This document shows positions 41,585 to 50,551 of a stretch of 64,000 nucleotides of DNA, one piece after another. The DNA comes from Bacillota bacterium (GTDB lineage Bacteria > Bacillota > Clostridia > Oscillospirales > Ruminococcaceae), in NCBI GenBank assembly GCA_023457355.1, contig JAEWLW010000038.1:1-64000 (forward strand), written 5' to 3'. Under the pieces are notes generated by a model. The model was not told the origin of the DNA, did not search any database, and was given only the letters and a program-made list of their open reading frames with translations. Within the stretch, counting starts at the first letter, position 1. Every line of letters starts with the position of its first letter. A program made the translations under genes and the position numbers.

Positions 41585-43615
41585 ATGAAAAAAAGAATCA
41601 GCCTGTTATTGGCGCTGGCGCTGATTTTCGCTACGGCGCTGGGCGGATGCGCCAAAAAAAGCGAAAGCGCGCCCCAGCCGACGGCACAAAGCGTAAGCCG
41701 GGTGGAAATAACCTCGGTTCGGCTTGAGGATGATTACTATACGTATATTAATCAGGATGTTTTTAACCGCACTGAAATCCCGAAGAATTCGGATAACTGG
41801 AGCTATTTTTATCAGCTGGACAGGGAAGCTTACGCCGTCATGGACGGCATCCTGGCCGACGCGGTGCAAAACCGCGCACAGTTCCGGCAGGGTTCGCTGG
41901 AGCAGAAAATCGCGGACCTCTACCTGACGGCCCGCGATATGGAAGGCCGGCGAAAGGCGGGCTTCGGCGCCCTGAAGCCCTATTTGGACGGCATCCGAAA
42001 CGCCGCCACCATCCCGGAATATCTGGCGGCGACAGGCCTCATCTACCGCGATTTGGGCTACAGCAGCCTGCTTGCCCCGTCCCCGCAGGAGGATTTCCGC
42101 GATTCCAGCCAATACGCCTGCTATTTATCCCGCGCCGACCTGGGCCCGGGCAAAGAGACGCTGGAGGATGCGGCACAGGCGGATTTTTTAACGCAATATC
42201 AGGCTTACGTCCAAAAAATTATGGCGGCCTTTGGCCTTGACGCACAGACCGCGGCCTCGGCCGCAGAGGATATCGTGGCACTCCAAAAGGATTTAGCCGC
42301 CAGCGCACTTTCGCTTTCCGAGCAAAACGACCCGGCCAAAACGTCAAACTGCTATTCAACGGCGCAGCTCGCCGGGCTGTTTTCCGGTGCGGATATCGGC
42401 GTTTTTCTCAGCAGCGCGGGGCTGGACGACCGTGCTGAATTTGTCGTCAAGGAAGAGGCGCTTTGCCAAAAAATCAACACCCTGCTGACCCCGGCCCATC
42501 TGCAGCTTCTCAAAAACTATTCCATTTTCTGCCTTATCAACGATTTTTCATACCTTCTGACGCCGGAAATCCGCGACATCGCCATGGCGTGGTACAACGC
42601 GCAGACCGGCGTTTTGGCGAAAAAGTCCGACGAGCAGCTTGCAAGCGAGGCCGCACAGGCGCTGCTCCGCTTTGAATTCGGTGAACTTTATGTGAAAAAA
42701 TGCTTCTCAGAGCGGGATAAGCTGGCCGTAACGGATATGGTGCACCGGATTCTGACGCAATATAAATGGCAGATTAACAAGTTGGATTGGATGGGCAACG
42801 CCACCAAAGCGGCCGCTATTAAAAAGCTGGACACCATGACACTGAAAATCGGCTACCCCGACAAATGGCCGGACAATCTGGCCCAGGTGCAAATAACCGC
42901 GCCGGAAAACGGCGGCTCGATGATCGACAACGTCGTTTCAATTGCCCGGGCGGACCATTTTGCCGACATGGAAAAACTGCGCCGCCCGGTGGACAAAGCC
43001 GAATGGGCTATGACGCCGCAGACCATAAACGCCTATTATAACCCGGCCGGAAACGAAATCGTTTTCCCCGCGGCCATTCTTCAGCCGCCCTTTTATGACC
43101 CCGACGCCGGTTTTGCCGTTAATCTGGGCGGAATCGGCATGGCGATTGCGCACGAGATCAGCCACGCCTTCGATTCCGCCGGTTCCCTGTACGATGAAAA
43201 CGGCAATTATAACAGCTGGTGGACCGGCGAGGACCGCGCAAAATTTGAGCGCCTTGCCGACCGCGTCGTCGCCTATTACGGGCAGCAGAAAATTTTGGAC
43301 GGCCGCCCGGTCAACGGCGTGCAAACGCTGGACGAAAACATCGCCGATCTGGGGGCGCTGGCCAGCATCACCGCCATTATCGGGGACGACGCAGCGCAGC
43401 TTCGGCTGCTGTTTAAACAGTTTGCCACCATCTGGGCCTATAAAATTACCGACGAGCGCCAGATTCAATTGCTGAACACCGATCCGCACGCCCCCGCGAA
43501 GGTGCGCGTCAATGCGACGCTCTCGTCACTCGACACATTTTACACGGCCTATCCCGAGGTTAAAACGGGCGACGGCATGTACGTGCCCCCCGCCGAGCGC
43601 GTGCGCATCTGGTAG
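41585..43615 (+). CDS. M13 family metallopeptidase lipoprotein (neprilysin-like)
   Basis: A 676-residue zinc endopeptidase anchored outside the cell. MKKRISLLLALALIFATALGGC is a lipoprotein signal with lipobox ALGGC; a Ser/Pro/Gln-rich linker follows. The N-terminal domain shows YYTYINQDVFNRTEIPKNSD. The catalytic zinc site is H523-E524-I-S-H527 (IAHEISHAFD), with the third ligand E584 in ENIADLGALA. NAYYNPAGNEIVFPAAILQP, where substrate backbone is bound, is the family N-A-x-Y motif. Full length. ATG 41585 follows AAATGGGG. Confidence 0.93.
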   Translation: MKKRISLLLALALIFATALGGCAKKSESAPQPTAQSVSRVEITSVRLEDDYYTYINQDVFNRTEIPKNSDNWSYFYQLDREAYAVMDGILADAVQNRAQFRQGSLEQKIADLYLTARDMEGRRKAGFGALKPYLDGIRNAATIPEYLAATGLIYRDLGYSSLLAPSPQEDFRDSSQYACYLSRADLGPGKETLEDAAQADFLTQYQAYVQKIMAAFGLDAQTAASAAEDIVALQKDLAASALSLSEQNDPAKTSNCYSTAQLAGLFSGADIGVFLSSAGLDDRAEFVVKEEALCQKINTLLTPAHLQLLKNYSIFCLINDFSYLLTPEIRDIAMAWYNAQTGVLAKKSDEQLASEAAQALLRFEFGELYVKKCFSERDKLAVTDMVHRILTQYKWQINKLDWMGNATKAAAIKKLDTMTLKIGYPDKWPDNLAQVQITAPENGGSMIDNVVSIARADHFADMEKLRRPVDKAEWAMTPQTINAYYNPAGNEIVFPAAILQPPFYDPDAGFAVNLGGIGMAIAHEISHAFDSAGSLYDENGNYNSWWTGEDRAKFERLADRVVAYYGQQKILDGRPVNGVQTLDENIADLGALASITAIIGDDAAQLRLLFKQFATIWAYKITDERQIQLLNTDPHAPAKVRVNATLSSLDTFYTAYPEVKTGDGMYVPPAERVRIW

Positions 43616-43996
43616 GAATTTTTTGTATGTCGGGCTGCACAAATTGCATCAACAGGCGGTTTGCGTCAGCCCGGCCCATTATTGCCACGCCTTTTTACCC
43701 GCGGCAAAAGCCTTCAGCCTAAAAGTAGCCGCGCATTTCTTGATGCCTTTTAAAAATTTTGATTCATATCCGCCAAACGCACTCCTTGGCCCGACATCTT
43801 CTCATCAATAGGCGGGCGTTTAAATCATCTGCAAAAATGCAGATAAACCGGGCGATTTTGCCCTGTTTCTTCTTTTTCAACCATACCGCAGGCAGGTTTT
43901 GCAAACGAGCCCGTGCGGTTAACCTGTTGACATTATACAATTTTAGCGGCTTCATCCTGCAATTTTACGTTAAATCACTAATTTTAGCCCGAGCGA
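43616..43996 (+). other. Intergenic gap after the peptidase gene
   Basis: No gene supported. GGGCTG (43633-43638) and CAGCCC (43668-43673) could form a weak stem. The remainder is AT-rich without clear motifs. Confidence 0.35.
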
Positions 43997-44025
43997 TTGA
44001 CAACGAAAAAGAATCATGCTAGACT
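43997..44025 (+). promoter_or_regulatory. Sigma-A promoter of the DUF2294-like gene
   Basis: TTGACA (43997-44002), 17-base spacer, TAGACT (44020-44025), about 40 bases before the ATG at 44066. Confidence 0.7.
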
Positions 44026-44065
44026 AATCGCAATTCAAAGCATCGGTTTTTTGCGGAGGGGATAT

Positions 44066-44422
44066 ATGCCAAACGCCGGACAGCTTAAACAGAACATTTT
44101 GCGGATTTATAACGCCATAAATATGCAGATGTTCCATATAGGGGTTCAGCGGCAAAGCGTCGATTTCATCGGCAGCAAAATTGTAATCGTCTCCATCAAC
44201 ACCCGTGTGCCGGCCCTCCGGCTGCTTGAATCAGCGTATCCCGAGACGGTCCAGCAGGTGGATTACCTCCTGTCGGCGCAGTTTAAAAAGCGGATCTGGA
44301 CCGAGCTGGAAGCGCAGCTTGGGCTTAACATTGTGACGGTCTTTAAAGATTATGATGCCGAAACCGAATATTCCGGCACCACTATTTTGCTGGACCGTGA
44401 CGTGACCTGTTATTTGGATTGA
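44066..44422 (+). CDS. DUF2294-like protein
   Basis: A 118-residue cytosolic alpha/beta protein. KIVIVSINTRVPALRLLESA, then FKKRIWTELEAQLGLNIVTV and the closing SGTTILLDRDV follow the order of DUF2294 proteins (helix, strand, L-x2-E, helix, T-x4-D). The resemblance is moderate and made from memory. ATG 44066 follows GCGGAGGGG, and a clear promoter is present, so it is probably a single-gene unit. Function not established. Confidence 0.7.
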   Translation: MPNAGQLKQNILRIYNAINMQMFHIGVQRQSVDFIGSKIVIVSINTRVPALRLLESAYPETVQQVDYLLSAQFKKRIWTELEAQLGLNIVTVFKDYDAETEYSGTTILLDRDVTCYLD

Positions 44423-44654
44423 TAGATTAAACGAAGCTTTGCAAGGCCGCGAAGAGTTGTTTATTCGTCAGTTTTACTTTACAAGGGTGAAGTATGACTG
44501 GCGATTTTTTGCTTTTTTGCTTATACTCTTCTAATCAAAAAAGTTAACGGATGTCAGGCTGCCGCGACAGCGGTTGATACCAACACACCGCAGGTGTCGT
44601 TTTATACCATTGTGCAATGGCGCGCAGTGGCTATGGAACGGCATTTTTATTTTA

Positions 44655-44775
44655 TAGTTAATTAGGCTGAAAACCCGCCTGCCCTTGCGGCCTGTTTTCC
44701 ACGCTGCTGCGTTGCCCGCGTTGCAGCGCAAATAATCTCGCAATTTCGGGCCATTTTTCAAGTTAATCAACTATA
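44655..44775 (-). repeat. R1 repeat (copy b, minus orientation)
   Basis: Inverted ends ATAGTTAATTAGGCTGAAAA (44655) and TTTTTCAAGTTAATCAACTAT (44755-44775) enclose CCTTGCGGCCTGTTTTCCACG. The reverse complement matches the 36190 copy (GTTGATTAACTTGAAAAATG, GGAAAACAGGCCGCAAGG). Ends about 38 bases before the ABC ATPase start. Confidence 0.7.
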
Positions 44776-44812
44776 TTGCGATATCCCACTAAAAACCGAA
44801 AGGATGATGAAT

Positions 44813-45613
44813 ATGGCAAGCCACCTGCTTGAAATTTGCAACGTGCAGCATGTCTTTTATCGGGACAAAAAGAAAGTGAAAGCGCTGTGTTCCACCAGCT
44901 TCACGGTGCAGCCGGGGCAGTTTATCAGCATTATCGGCCCGTCCGGCTGCGGAAAGTCCACGCTGTTCAACATCATCGCCGGGCTGATTTCACCCTCCGG
45001 TGGCCAGGTGCTCTGCGGGGAGAAAAACATTGTCGGCGAGACCGGTACCGTCGGCTATATGCTGCAAAAGGATATGCTGCTGCCGTGGCGCACCATTCTG
45101 GATAATATCATTCTCGGCATGGAGATTCGGGGCATCCCGCGCAGGCAGTCGGTGGCAAGCGCCATGCCCCTCATCGAAAAATACGGCCTCAAGGGGTTTG
45201 AAAACCACTACCCCAGAGAGCTTTCGGGCGGCATGCGCCAGCGCGCCGCACTGCTGCGCACGCTGCTTTACGACCGCGATATCATTCTGCTAGACGATCC
45301 GTTCGGCGCGCTGGACGCCCAGACACGCCTGTGCATGCAAAACTGGCTGCTGCAAATCTGGCAGGATTTTCAGAAAACAGTGCTGTTTATCACACACGAT
45401 ATCGACGAGGCAATCTATCTTTCGGACGATATTTACGTGTTTGCGCCGCGCCCGGGCTATGTTAAGACCAGGATCACGGTCGACCTGCCGCGGCCCCGCA
45501 CCACCGAGCACATGACCTCGCCGGCATTCATGCAGCTGAAAAACCGACTGCTCGACCTGCTTAACCCCGACGGGCAGGAAAGCGACCGGGACGCCGCGCA
45601 ACCCACTGCTTAA
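44813..45613 (+). CDS. ABC transporter ATP-binding protein, SsuB/TauB type
   Basis: A 266-residue importer ATPase of the nitrate/sulfonate/taurine class. Walker A is IIGPSGCGKSTLFNIIAGLI, the Q-loop is VGYMLQKDMLLPWRTILDNI, the signature is LSGGMRQRAALLRTLLYD and Walker B is IILLDDPFGALDAQTR, with the switch His in VLFITHDIDEAIYLSD. ATG 44813 is chosen 9 bases after GAAAGG; ATGs at 44804 and 44807 are in frame. It leads an operon with a permease, a binding protein, an isochorismatase-fold hydrolase and an exporter. Confidence 0.92.
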   Translation: MASHLLEICNVQHVFYRDKKKVKALCSTSFTVQPGQFISIIGPSGCGKSTLFNIIAGLISPSGGQVLCGEKNIVGETGTVGYMLQKDMLLPWRTILDNIILGMEIRGIPRRQSVASAMPLIEKYGLKGFENHYPRELSGGMRQRAALLRTLLYDRDIILLDDPFGALDAQTRLCMQNWLLQIWQDFQKTVLFITHDIDEAIYLSDDIYVFAPRPGYVKTRITVDLPRPRTTEHMTSPAFMQLKNRLLDLLNPDGQESDRDAAQPTA

Positions 45614-45631
45614 AGAGAGGAGCTTCTATTC

Positions 45632-46492
45632 ATGGACGCAAAAGCTATGATTATTTCCGAAATACCGATGGCAGAATCCGACGAAGCCGCCGTTGAAGAA
45701 CTGTTCGACGAAGCGGTTCTCGAGCGGCGAAAGTACCGCTATATTCTGATTGGCCGCGCCATCGTCGCCATTTTGCTATTCGCGGGGTGGGAACTTTTCA
45801 CCCGCATCGGCTGGATGGACCCCTATTACTGGAGCAGCCCCAGCGCCATTTTAAAAACCGGCTGGATTCAGCTTTCCAAAGGCACGCTGCTGGTGGATGT
45901 TGTTTACACCTCCGGCTCAACCATTCTGGGCTTCATCTCGGGCACGCTGTTCGGTTCGATGCTGGGCCTGTCGTTCTGGTGGAGCAGGCGCTACGCCGGC
46001 ATCAGCGAGCCGTATCTCATCGTGTTAAACGCCGTGCCAAAGCTGGCGCTGGCCCCCGTGCTGGTCATCATGTTCGGCATCGGGTTTTCCTCCAAGGTGA
46101 TTCTCGCGTTCTCGATGACGGTCATCTCCTCGGCGCTCTCCGCCTACAGCGGCGTCAAAAGCGTCGACCCCGACATGGAGACGCTGCTCAATTCGCTGGG
46201 CGCCAAGCGCTGGCAGATTTTCGCCAAGGTCGTGGTGCCGTGGTCGATGCCGTGGATTGTCAGCAGTCTGCGCGTCAACATCGCGCTGGCGCTGGCAGGC
46301 GCCATCGTCGGCGAGTTTATTTCCTCCCGCCACGGCGTGGGCCGCATGATCATCTACGCGGGCACCATTCTGGATATCAACCTCGTGTGGGTGGGGGTTC
46401 TTGTGCTGTCGGTGCTGTCCATCGTGATGTACTGGGGCGTTGTCTCACTGGAAAAATGGCTCTCAAAGCATTTTTCAATCAGTGTCGCATAA
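45632..46492 (+). CDS. ABC transporter permease, SsuC/TauC type
   Basis: A 286-residue membrane protein with about six segments after a hydrophilic N-terminus of about 40 residues. The EAA-loop is DPDMETLLNSLGAKRWQIFA followed by KVVVPWSMPWIVSSLRVNIA, and GAIVGEFISSRHGVGRMIIY is typical of SsuC proteins. ATG 45632 after AGAGAGGAG. Works with the preceding ATPase and following lipoprotein. Confidence 0.92.
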   Translation: MDAKAMIISEIPMAESDEAAVEELFDEAVLERRKYRYILIGRAIVAILLFAGWELFTRIGWMDPYYWSSPSAILKTGWIQLSKGTLLVDVVYTSGSTILGFISGTLFGSMLGLSFWWSRRYAGISEPYLIVLNAVPKLALAPVLVIMFGIGFSSKVILAFSMTVISSALSAYSGVKSVDPDMETLLNSLGAKRWQIFAKVVVPWSMPWIVSSLRVNIALALAGAIVGEFISSRHGVGRMIIYAGTILDINLVWVGVLVLSVLSIVMYWGVVSLEKWLSKHFSISVA

Positions 46493-46543
46493 TATTCCAA
46501 CCGTTTATCAACCCTCTTTACAGGTCAGAAAGGAATGGTAACC

Positions 46544-47611
46544 ATGAAGAAATTAAAACTGGCAGGTCTTTTAGCAACCCTGACGGCTGCGGCCATGGCG
46601 TTCACCGGCTGTGGCGCCGCCTCCACGGCGGCCCCGGCCCCCGCCTCCTCCGCAGCGCCGGCCGCCAGTGCCGCCACCGCAAAGCCTGCCGCCTTGAAGA
46701 AAATCGTCATCGCCGAACCGGTTCACCTCACCGGCTATCTGCCGCTCTATGTCGCCATCCATGAGGGCTATTTTGCCGACGAGGGCCTTGAAGTCGAGGT
46801 CATTCAGGCCACCGGCGGCGCGCATGTAACCGCCGTTGTCTCAGGCGACGCCTGGGGCGTCATCGGCGGTGTCGATTCCAACGCGCTGGCCAATAAGAAC
46901 AGCTCCGACCCCATCACTTCCATCGTCAACGTCGTCAACCGCGCCAACGTTTATCTGTTCGCCAAAACCGGGCTGGCGCCCGCAAGCGGCAGCGACGCCG
47001 ACCTGGCCGCCTTCATCAAGGGCAAAACCATCGTCGCGGGCCGCCACGGCGGGTCGCCCAACCTGCTGACCCGTTACCTGCTCATCAAGCTTGGCCTGGA
47101 CCCTGAAAAAGACGTGACGCTGGTTGAAAACGCCGACGCCGCCGTCGTCAACACCATGCTACAGCAGGGCCAGGGCGAAATCGGCAACGGCGCCGAGCCG
47201 CAGGTTACCAGCGGTATCACCGCCGGCATCTGGGCGGAGCCGTTCTACAAATTCCCCGACCTGGGCGATTTCTCCTACTCGGTCATCGGCGTCAAAAAAT
47301 CCACCATCCAAAAGGACCCCGAAACCTGCCAGAAATTCGTCAATGCCATGGTGCGCGCGTTGAAAACCGTGCAGTCGGATAAAGCCACCGCCGAGAAAAT
47401 TCTGCGCCTTGAATTCCCAACCCTGACCGACGAGGGCGTTAAGGCCGCGCAGGACCGCGCTTACGCCGATTTGCTCTGGAGCCCCGACGGCCTTATTTCC
47501 CAGGCCGCGGTGGATACCGACATGGACGTTCTCATCAAGTCTAAAATTTACGAAGGCGCTTACGACTACAATACACTGGTGGATATGCAGTTTGTAAAAG
47601 CCGCCAAATAA
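46544..47611 (+). CDS. ABC transporter substrate-binding lipoprotein, NMT1/SsuA-like
   Basis: A 355-residue solute receptor. The signal is MKKLKLAGLLATLTAAAMAF followed by lipobox TGC and an Ala/Ser/Pro-rich linker. The mature part shows LTGYLPLYVAIHEGYFADEG, VVSGDAWGVIGGVDSNALAN and GRHGGSPNLLTRYLLIKLGL, the SsuA/THI5 (NMT1) domain. ATG 46544 lies 10 bases after AGAAAGGA; the ATG at 46535 is too close to that site. The ligand is unknown. Because the next gene is an isochorismatase-type amidohydrolase, a ureido, amide or N-heterocyclic compound is plausible. Confidence 0.9.
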   Translation: MKKLKLAGLLATLTAAAMAFTGCGAASTAAPAPASSAAPAASAATAKPAALKKIVIAEPVHLTGYLPLYVAIHEGYFADEGLEVEVIQATGGAHVTAVVSGDAWGVIGGVDSNALANKNSSDPITSIVNVVNRANVYLFAKTGLAPASGSDADLAAFIKGKTIVAGRHGGSPNLLTRYLLIKLGLDPEKDVTLVENADAAVVNTMLQQGQGEIGNGAEPQVTSGITAGIWAEPFYKFPDLGDFSYSVIGVKKSTIQKDPETCQKFVNAMVRALKTVQSDKATAEKILRLEFPTLTDEGVKAAQDRAYADLLWSPDGLISQAAVDTDMDVLIKSKIYEGAYDYNTLVDMQFVKAAK

Positions 47612-47634
47612 AGCTAAAAAACAGAGGTGTATTT

Positions 47635-48264
47635 ATGCAATCGCTTAATCAGCTGTTTGAGCAAACGGCAACCGCTTTGCTGGTTGTGGATGTCCAGAAC
47701 GACTACTGCCACCAAAACGGCGCATTGGCCCGCGCGGGTTTTGATGTATCGGGCGCCGCCGCCATGATGCCCAACCTGCACCGTCTGCTCGATGCTGCGC
47801 ACGCGTGCGAGATGCCGGTTGTGCTGGTTCAAACCGCGCACGATATCTCCACCGATTCCTCTGCCTGGCGTGACCGAGCGGGGGGCAAAATGAAGGAAGT
47901 CTGCCGCCCGGGGACCTGGGGCAGCCAGTTTTATCAGATTGAACCGGCGCCGGAAGATATCGTCATCACCAAAAACCGTTACAGCGCTTTTGTGAACACC
48001 AAGCTGGATCTGGTGCTGCGCGCGCGGGAGGTCAAGACGCTCATTGTGGCCGGTGTTGCCACCAACGTCTGTGTTGAAAGCACCGTCCGCGACGCCTGCA
48101 TGCACGATTACCGCGTGGTGCTCGCCAGCGACGCCTGCTCCAGCTTTTCGGCCATGGCGCATCTGATGTCCGTCAATAACATCGAAAGCTATTTCGGGCG
48201 CGCCGCCAGTGTGGCGCAGGTTGTTGACGCGCTGCGCGCATCGGTCCATCTCATCACTTCATGA
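47635..48264 (+). CDS. Isochorismatase-family cysteine hydrolase (RutB-like)
   Basis: A 209-residue cytosolic hydrolase with the family's D-K-C triad: D19 in LLVVDVQNDY, K113 in ITKNRYSAF and C146 in GVATNVCVEST. The cis-peptide V-A-T before N-V-C is present. Spacing and length suit amidohydrolases such as RutB (ureidoacrylate) or nicotinamidases. It follows an SsuABC-type importer and overlaps an exporter by ATGA. An import-hydrolyse-export scheme for an amide-type nutrient is inferred. Confidence 0.9.
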   Translation: MQSLNQLFEQTATALLVVDVQNDYCHQNGALARAGFDVSGAAAMMPNLHRLLDAAHACEMPVVLVQTAHDISTDSSAWRDRAGGKMKEVCRPGTWGSQFYQIEPAPEDIVITKNRYSAFVNTKLDLVLRAREVKTLIVAGVATNVCVESTVRDACMHDYRVVLASDACSSFSAMAHLMSVNNIESYFGRAASVAQVVDALRASVHLITS

Positions 48265-49640
48265 GGGCGCGGCCGGGTAAAACAGCCACGCTTGGCGTAC
48301 TGGTTATGGCGCCGTTCATGGCCCAGCTTGACGCCAGCATCCTTAATGTTGCGCTGCCGCAGCTGACAAAGGCGTTGGGCGTCCCCTCCAGCACGGTGGC
48401 CTGGACAGTCAGTATCTATATGATTGTCATTTCGGCGCTTATCCTGCCCTGCGGCAGGCTGGGGGATATCTTCGGGCACACACGCACCTTCCTGCTTGGA
48501 ATCGGTGTTTTCACGTTCGGTTCGCTGCTTTGCGGCCTGTCGCATACGTTTTACATGCTGCTTGGCGCGCGTGTTGTACAGGCCGTTGGCAGCGCGGCGT
48601 TTATGGCCAATAACCAGGGCATCATCACCGCGTTGTTCCCCGCCGCCCAGCGGGGGCACGCGCTGGGGGTGAATGCGGCGTTCGTCGCGCTGGGCACCCT
48701 GCTCGGCCCGCCGCTGGGCGGCTTTTTGATTGAATACGCCAACTGGCAGAGCCTGTTTTTTATCAATTTGCCCATCGGCCTCGGCATTTTACTGGTCGGC
48801 CTGCGGCTGCTGCCGCACAAAGCGGTTCCCGGCGGCAGCATGGATTTAACCAGCACGCTGCTCTCGGCGGGCGGTATCTGCCTGTTTTTTCTGGCCTTGG
48901 GCCAGCTGCAAACAACAACGGGCTTCGGCCTTGCCGGAATCGGTGCCGCGGCACTGATACTCTGGGCGTTTTTTTGCCGCCAGAAGAAGCTGGCCACACC
49001 GTTCCTCCCCGCCGCCATCCTGCAAAACAGGCGTTTTACGCAGGGCGTTGTCTGCACATTCCTTTCCTACACCGCCATCGCGTGTTCCAACCTGATTCTG
49101 CCGTTTTATTTTCAGGACCTGCTGGGTATCTCGGCGCGAAACAGCGGCCTACTGCTGCTCATCTATCCGGCGGTGCTCGCCGTTGCGGCCCCGCTCGGCG
49201 GCACGCTGTCCGACCGGTTTGGCTCGCGGCGGTTCACAACGCTGGGACTGGTGCTTGCGGGCACGGGGCTGCTGCTCATGAACGCCGCCGGGCCTAAAAA
49301 TGCCGCCATGGCCTGCCTTTGCATGGTGTTGATGGCCTGCGGCAACGGGCTGTTTCAATCGCCGAACAATAACGGGCTTATGTCGGCGCTTTCGGGCAGC
49401 GAATATGGCATCGGCGGCAGCATCAACGCACTGATGCGCAACCTGGGCAACAGCACCGGCGTCGTGCTCTCGCTCCTGTTGCTTTACGGCGGAATGAGCC
49501 TGCGGCTGGGTTATACCGTCAGGGGGTTTTCCCCGGGTGGCGAGGCGGCGTTCCTTTTCGGGATGCGGCTCGCTTACACCGCCGTGGGTCTGCTCACGTT
49601 GGGCGGCGCGCTTATTGCTGCCCGAAAAAGCAGGCCGTAG
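48261..49640 (+). CDS. MFS exporter, DHA2 (EmrB/QacA) family
   Basis: A 459-residue drug:H+ antiporter-type membrane protein with about 14 hydrophobic segments. Motif D1 is MAQLDASILNVALPQLTKAL near residue 18, motif A is LPCGRLGDIFGHTRTFLLGI and motif C-like GTLLGPPLGGFL follows. The start overlaps the hydrolase gene as ATGA, so it belongs to the same operon. It could export a product of the hydrolase or a toxic analogue. An R1 and an R3 repeat follow. Confidence 0.9.
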   Translation: MRARPGKTATLGVLVMAPFMAQLDASILNVALPQLTKALGVPSSTVAWTVSIYMIVISALILPCGRLGDIFGHTRTFLLGIGVFTFGSLLCGLSHTFYMLLGARVVQAVGSAAFMANNQGIITALFPAAQRGHALGVNAAFVALGTLLGPPLGGFLIEYANWQSLFFINLPIGLGILLVGLRLLPHKAVPGGSMDLTSTLLSAGGICLFFLALGQLQTTTGFGLAGIGAAALILWAFFCRQKKLATPFLPAAILQNRRFTQGVVCTFLSYTAIACSNLILPFYFQDLLGISARNSGLLLLIYPAVLAVAAPLGGTLSDRFGSRRFTTLGLVLAGTGLLLMNAAGPKNAAMACLCMVLMACGNGLFQSPNNNGLMSALSGSEYGIGGSINALMRNLGNSTGVVLSLLLLYGGMSLRLGYTVRGFSPGGEAAFLFGMRLAYTAVGLLTLGGALIAARKSRP

Positions 49641-49654
49641 CAGGGATGTCCACG

Positions 49655-49812
49655 TTTTATAGCCATAGCCGGTAAAAAAGCAACCCGCTCTTGCGGCCTG
49701 TTTTCCGTGCTGCCACGTTGTCCTTCAACAGGCGGCAGTCTGCCCTCCGCCTTGCAGCGAAAAAATATGCTTGCAACTGTCGGGCTGTTTTTCAAGTTGA
49801 TCGTCTGTAAAT
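49655..49812 (-). repeat. R1 repeat (copy c, minus orientation)
   Basis: Contains CTCTTGCGGCCTGTTTTCCG (about 49690) and CTGTTTTTCAAGTTGATC (about 49786-49803), the same start and end motifs as the 44655 copy. A TTCAACAGGCGGCAG insertion in the middle makes it longer. Lies directly after the DHA2 exporter stop. Confidence 0.6.
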
Positions 49813-49953
49813 TGCATCCGAAATAAACCCAAGTGCCAAACGCGACATGCTGCCGTGTTTGGCACTTTACCATATGCCGCCCGGATAAAACCGGGCAGGC
49901 GGGGATATTGAAAACACCAGGTCGGCCACGCCATCAAATAAGAAGATACGGTC

Positions 49954-50106
49954 GGGCGTTTTTAAAAAATAAAGCAACGAAAAATTCGCCGAAAGCGCAT
50001 CCGCATAAGGCCAAAAACGCAGGGGGATCGGCTGTATCCCGTGCATTTTCAACACAGGACGCGCTTGCAGTAGAATTCTCCCAAGTTGAAGACTTGTAAG
50101 ATGCCC
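49954..50106 (+). repeat. R3 repeat (copy b)
   Basis: Starts GGGCGTTTTTAAAAAATAAA and ends GACTTGTAAGATGCCCT, with CTTGCAGTAGAATTCTCCC and ATCGGCTGTATCCCG inside. It ends exactly against the stop codon of the DUF4183 gene. Confidence 0.65.
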
Positions 50107-50457
50107 TTAGTTGGTAATCGTACTCTCGGTGACGGTAAGCGTAATCGGCGTGCCGGTCGCAATGCTGTAGGTGGCCGTGTTGCCGGTGCTCAGAATCATC
50201 TCGAAACCGCCGCCGGAAGCACTGATCGTATACAAACCGGTCTGCTGCAACACGCCGCCGACTTCCAGCATATAATAACCGGCCGATGATGCAAGCGTAA
50301 ACGCCGTTACGGCGGAGCCGTCGCCATTTAAGAAATCGGTTGCGGCAAAGACGACCGGGGTCGTATCGTCAATCGTATAGTCCGCCGCCGCTGTTGAAAA
50401 ATACTGTACATCTGTGAGCGCGCTGTCAACAACCAGCTTAAACAGCCCTATCGCCAT
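50107..50457 (-). CDS. DUF4183 domain-containing protein (spore-surface type)
   Basis: A 116-residue beta-rich, Thr/Ser/Ala-rich protein. MAIGLFKLVVDSALTDVQYF, LEVGGVLQQTGLYTISASGG and ATGTPITLTV follow the DUF4183 layout, in which N-G-V-L-Q-P-like residues precede Y-T-I. DUF4183 proteins are common in spore-forming Firmicutes and are often linked to the spore surface; that is family knowledge. ATG 50457 follows AGAAGG; an upstream start at 50505 has none. It is the last gene of the minus-strand block. Confidence 0.75.
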   Translation of the reverse strand: MAIGLFKLVVDSALTDVQYFSTAAADYTIDDTTPVVFAATDFLNGDGSAVTAFTLASSAGYYMLEVGGVLQQTGLYTISASGGGFEMILSTGNTATYSIATGTPITLTVTESTITN

Positions 50458-50551
50458 ATATTTACCTTCTTTCTCCAGGTTGAAAATCACAGGGGGGTGC
50501 CACACTAATATATTATGCAGAGGATTCTTTTAGGTGTGGTTTGCTGCCGCA

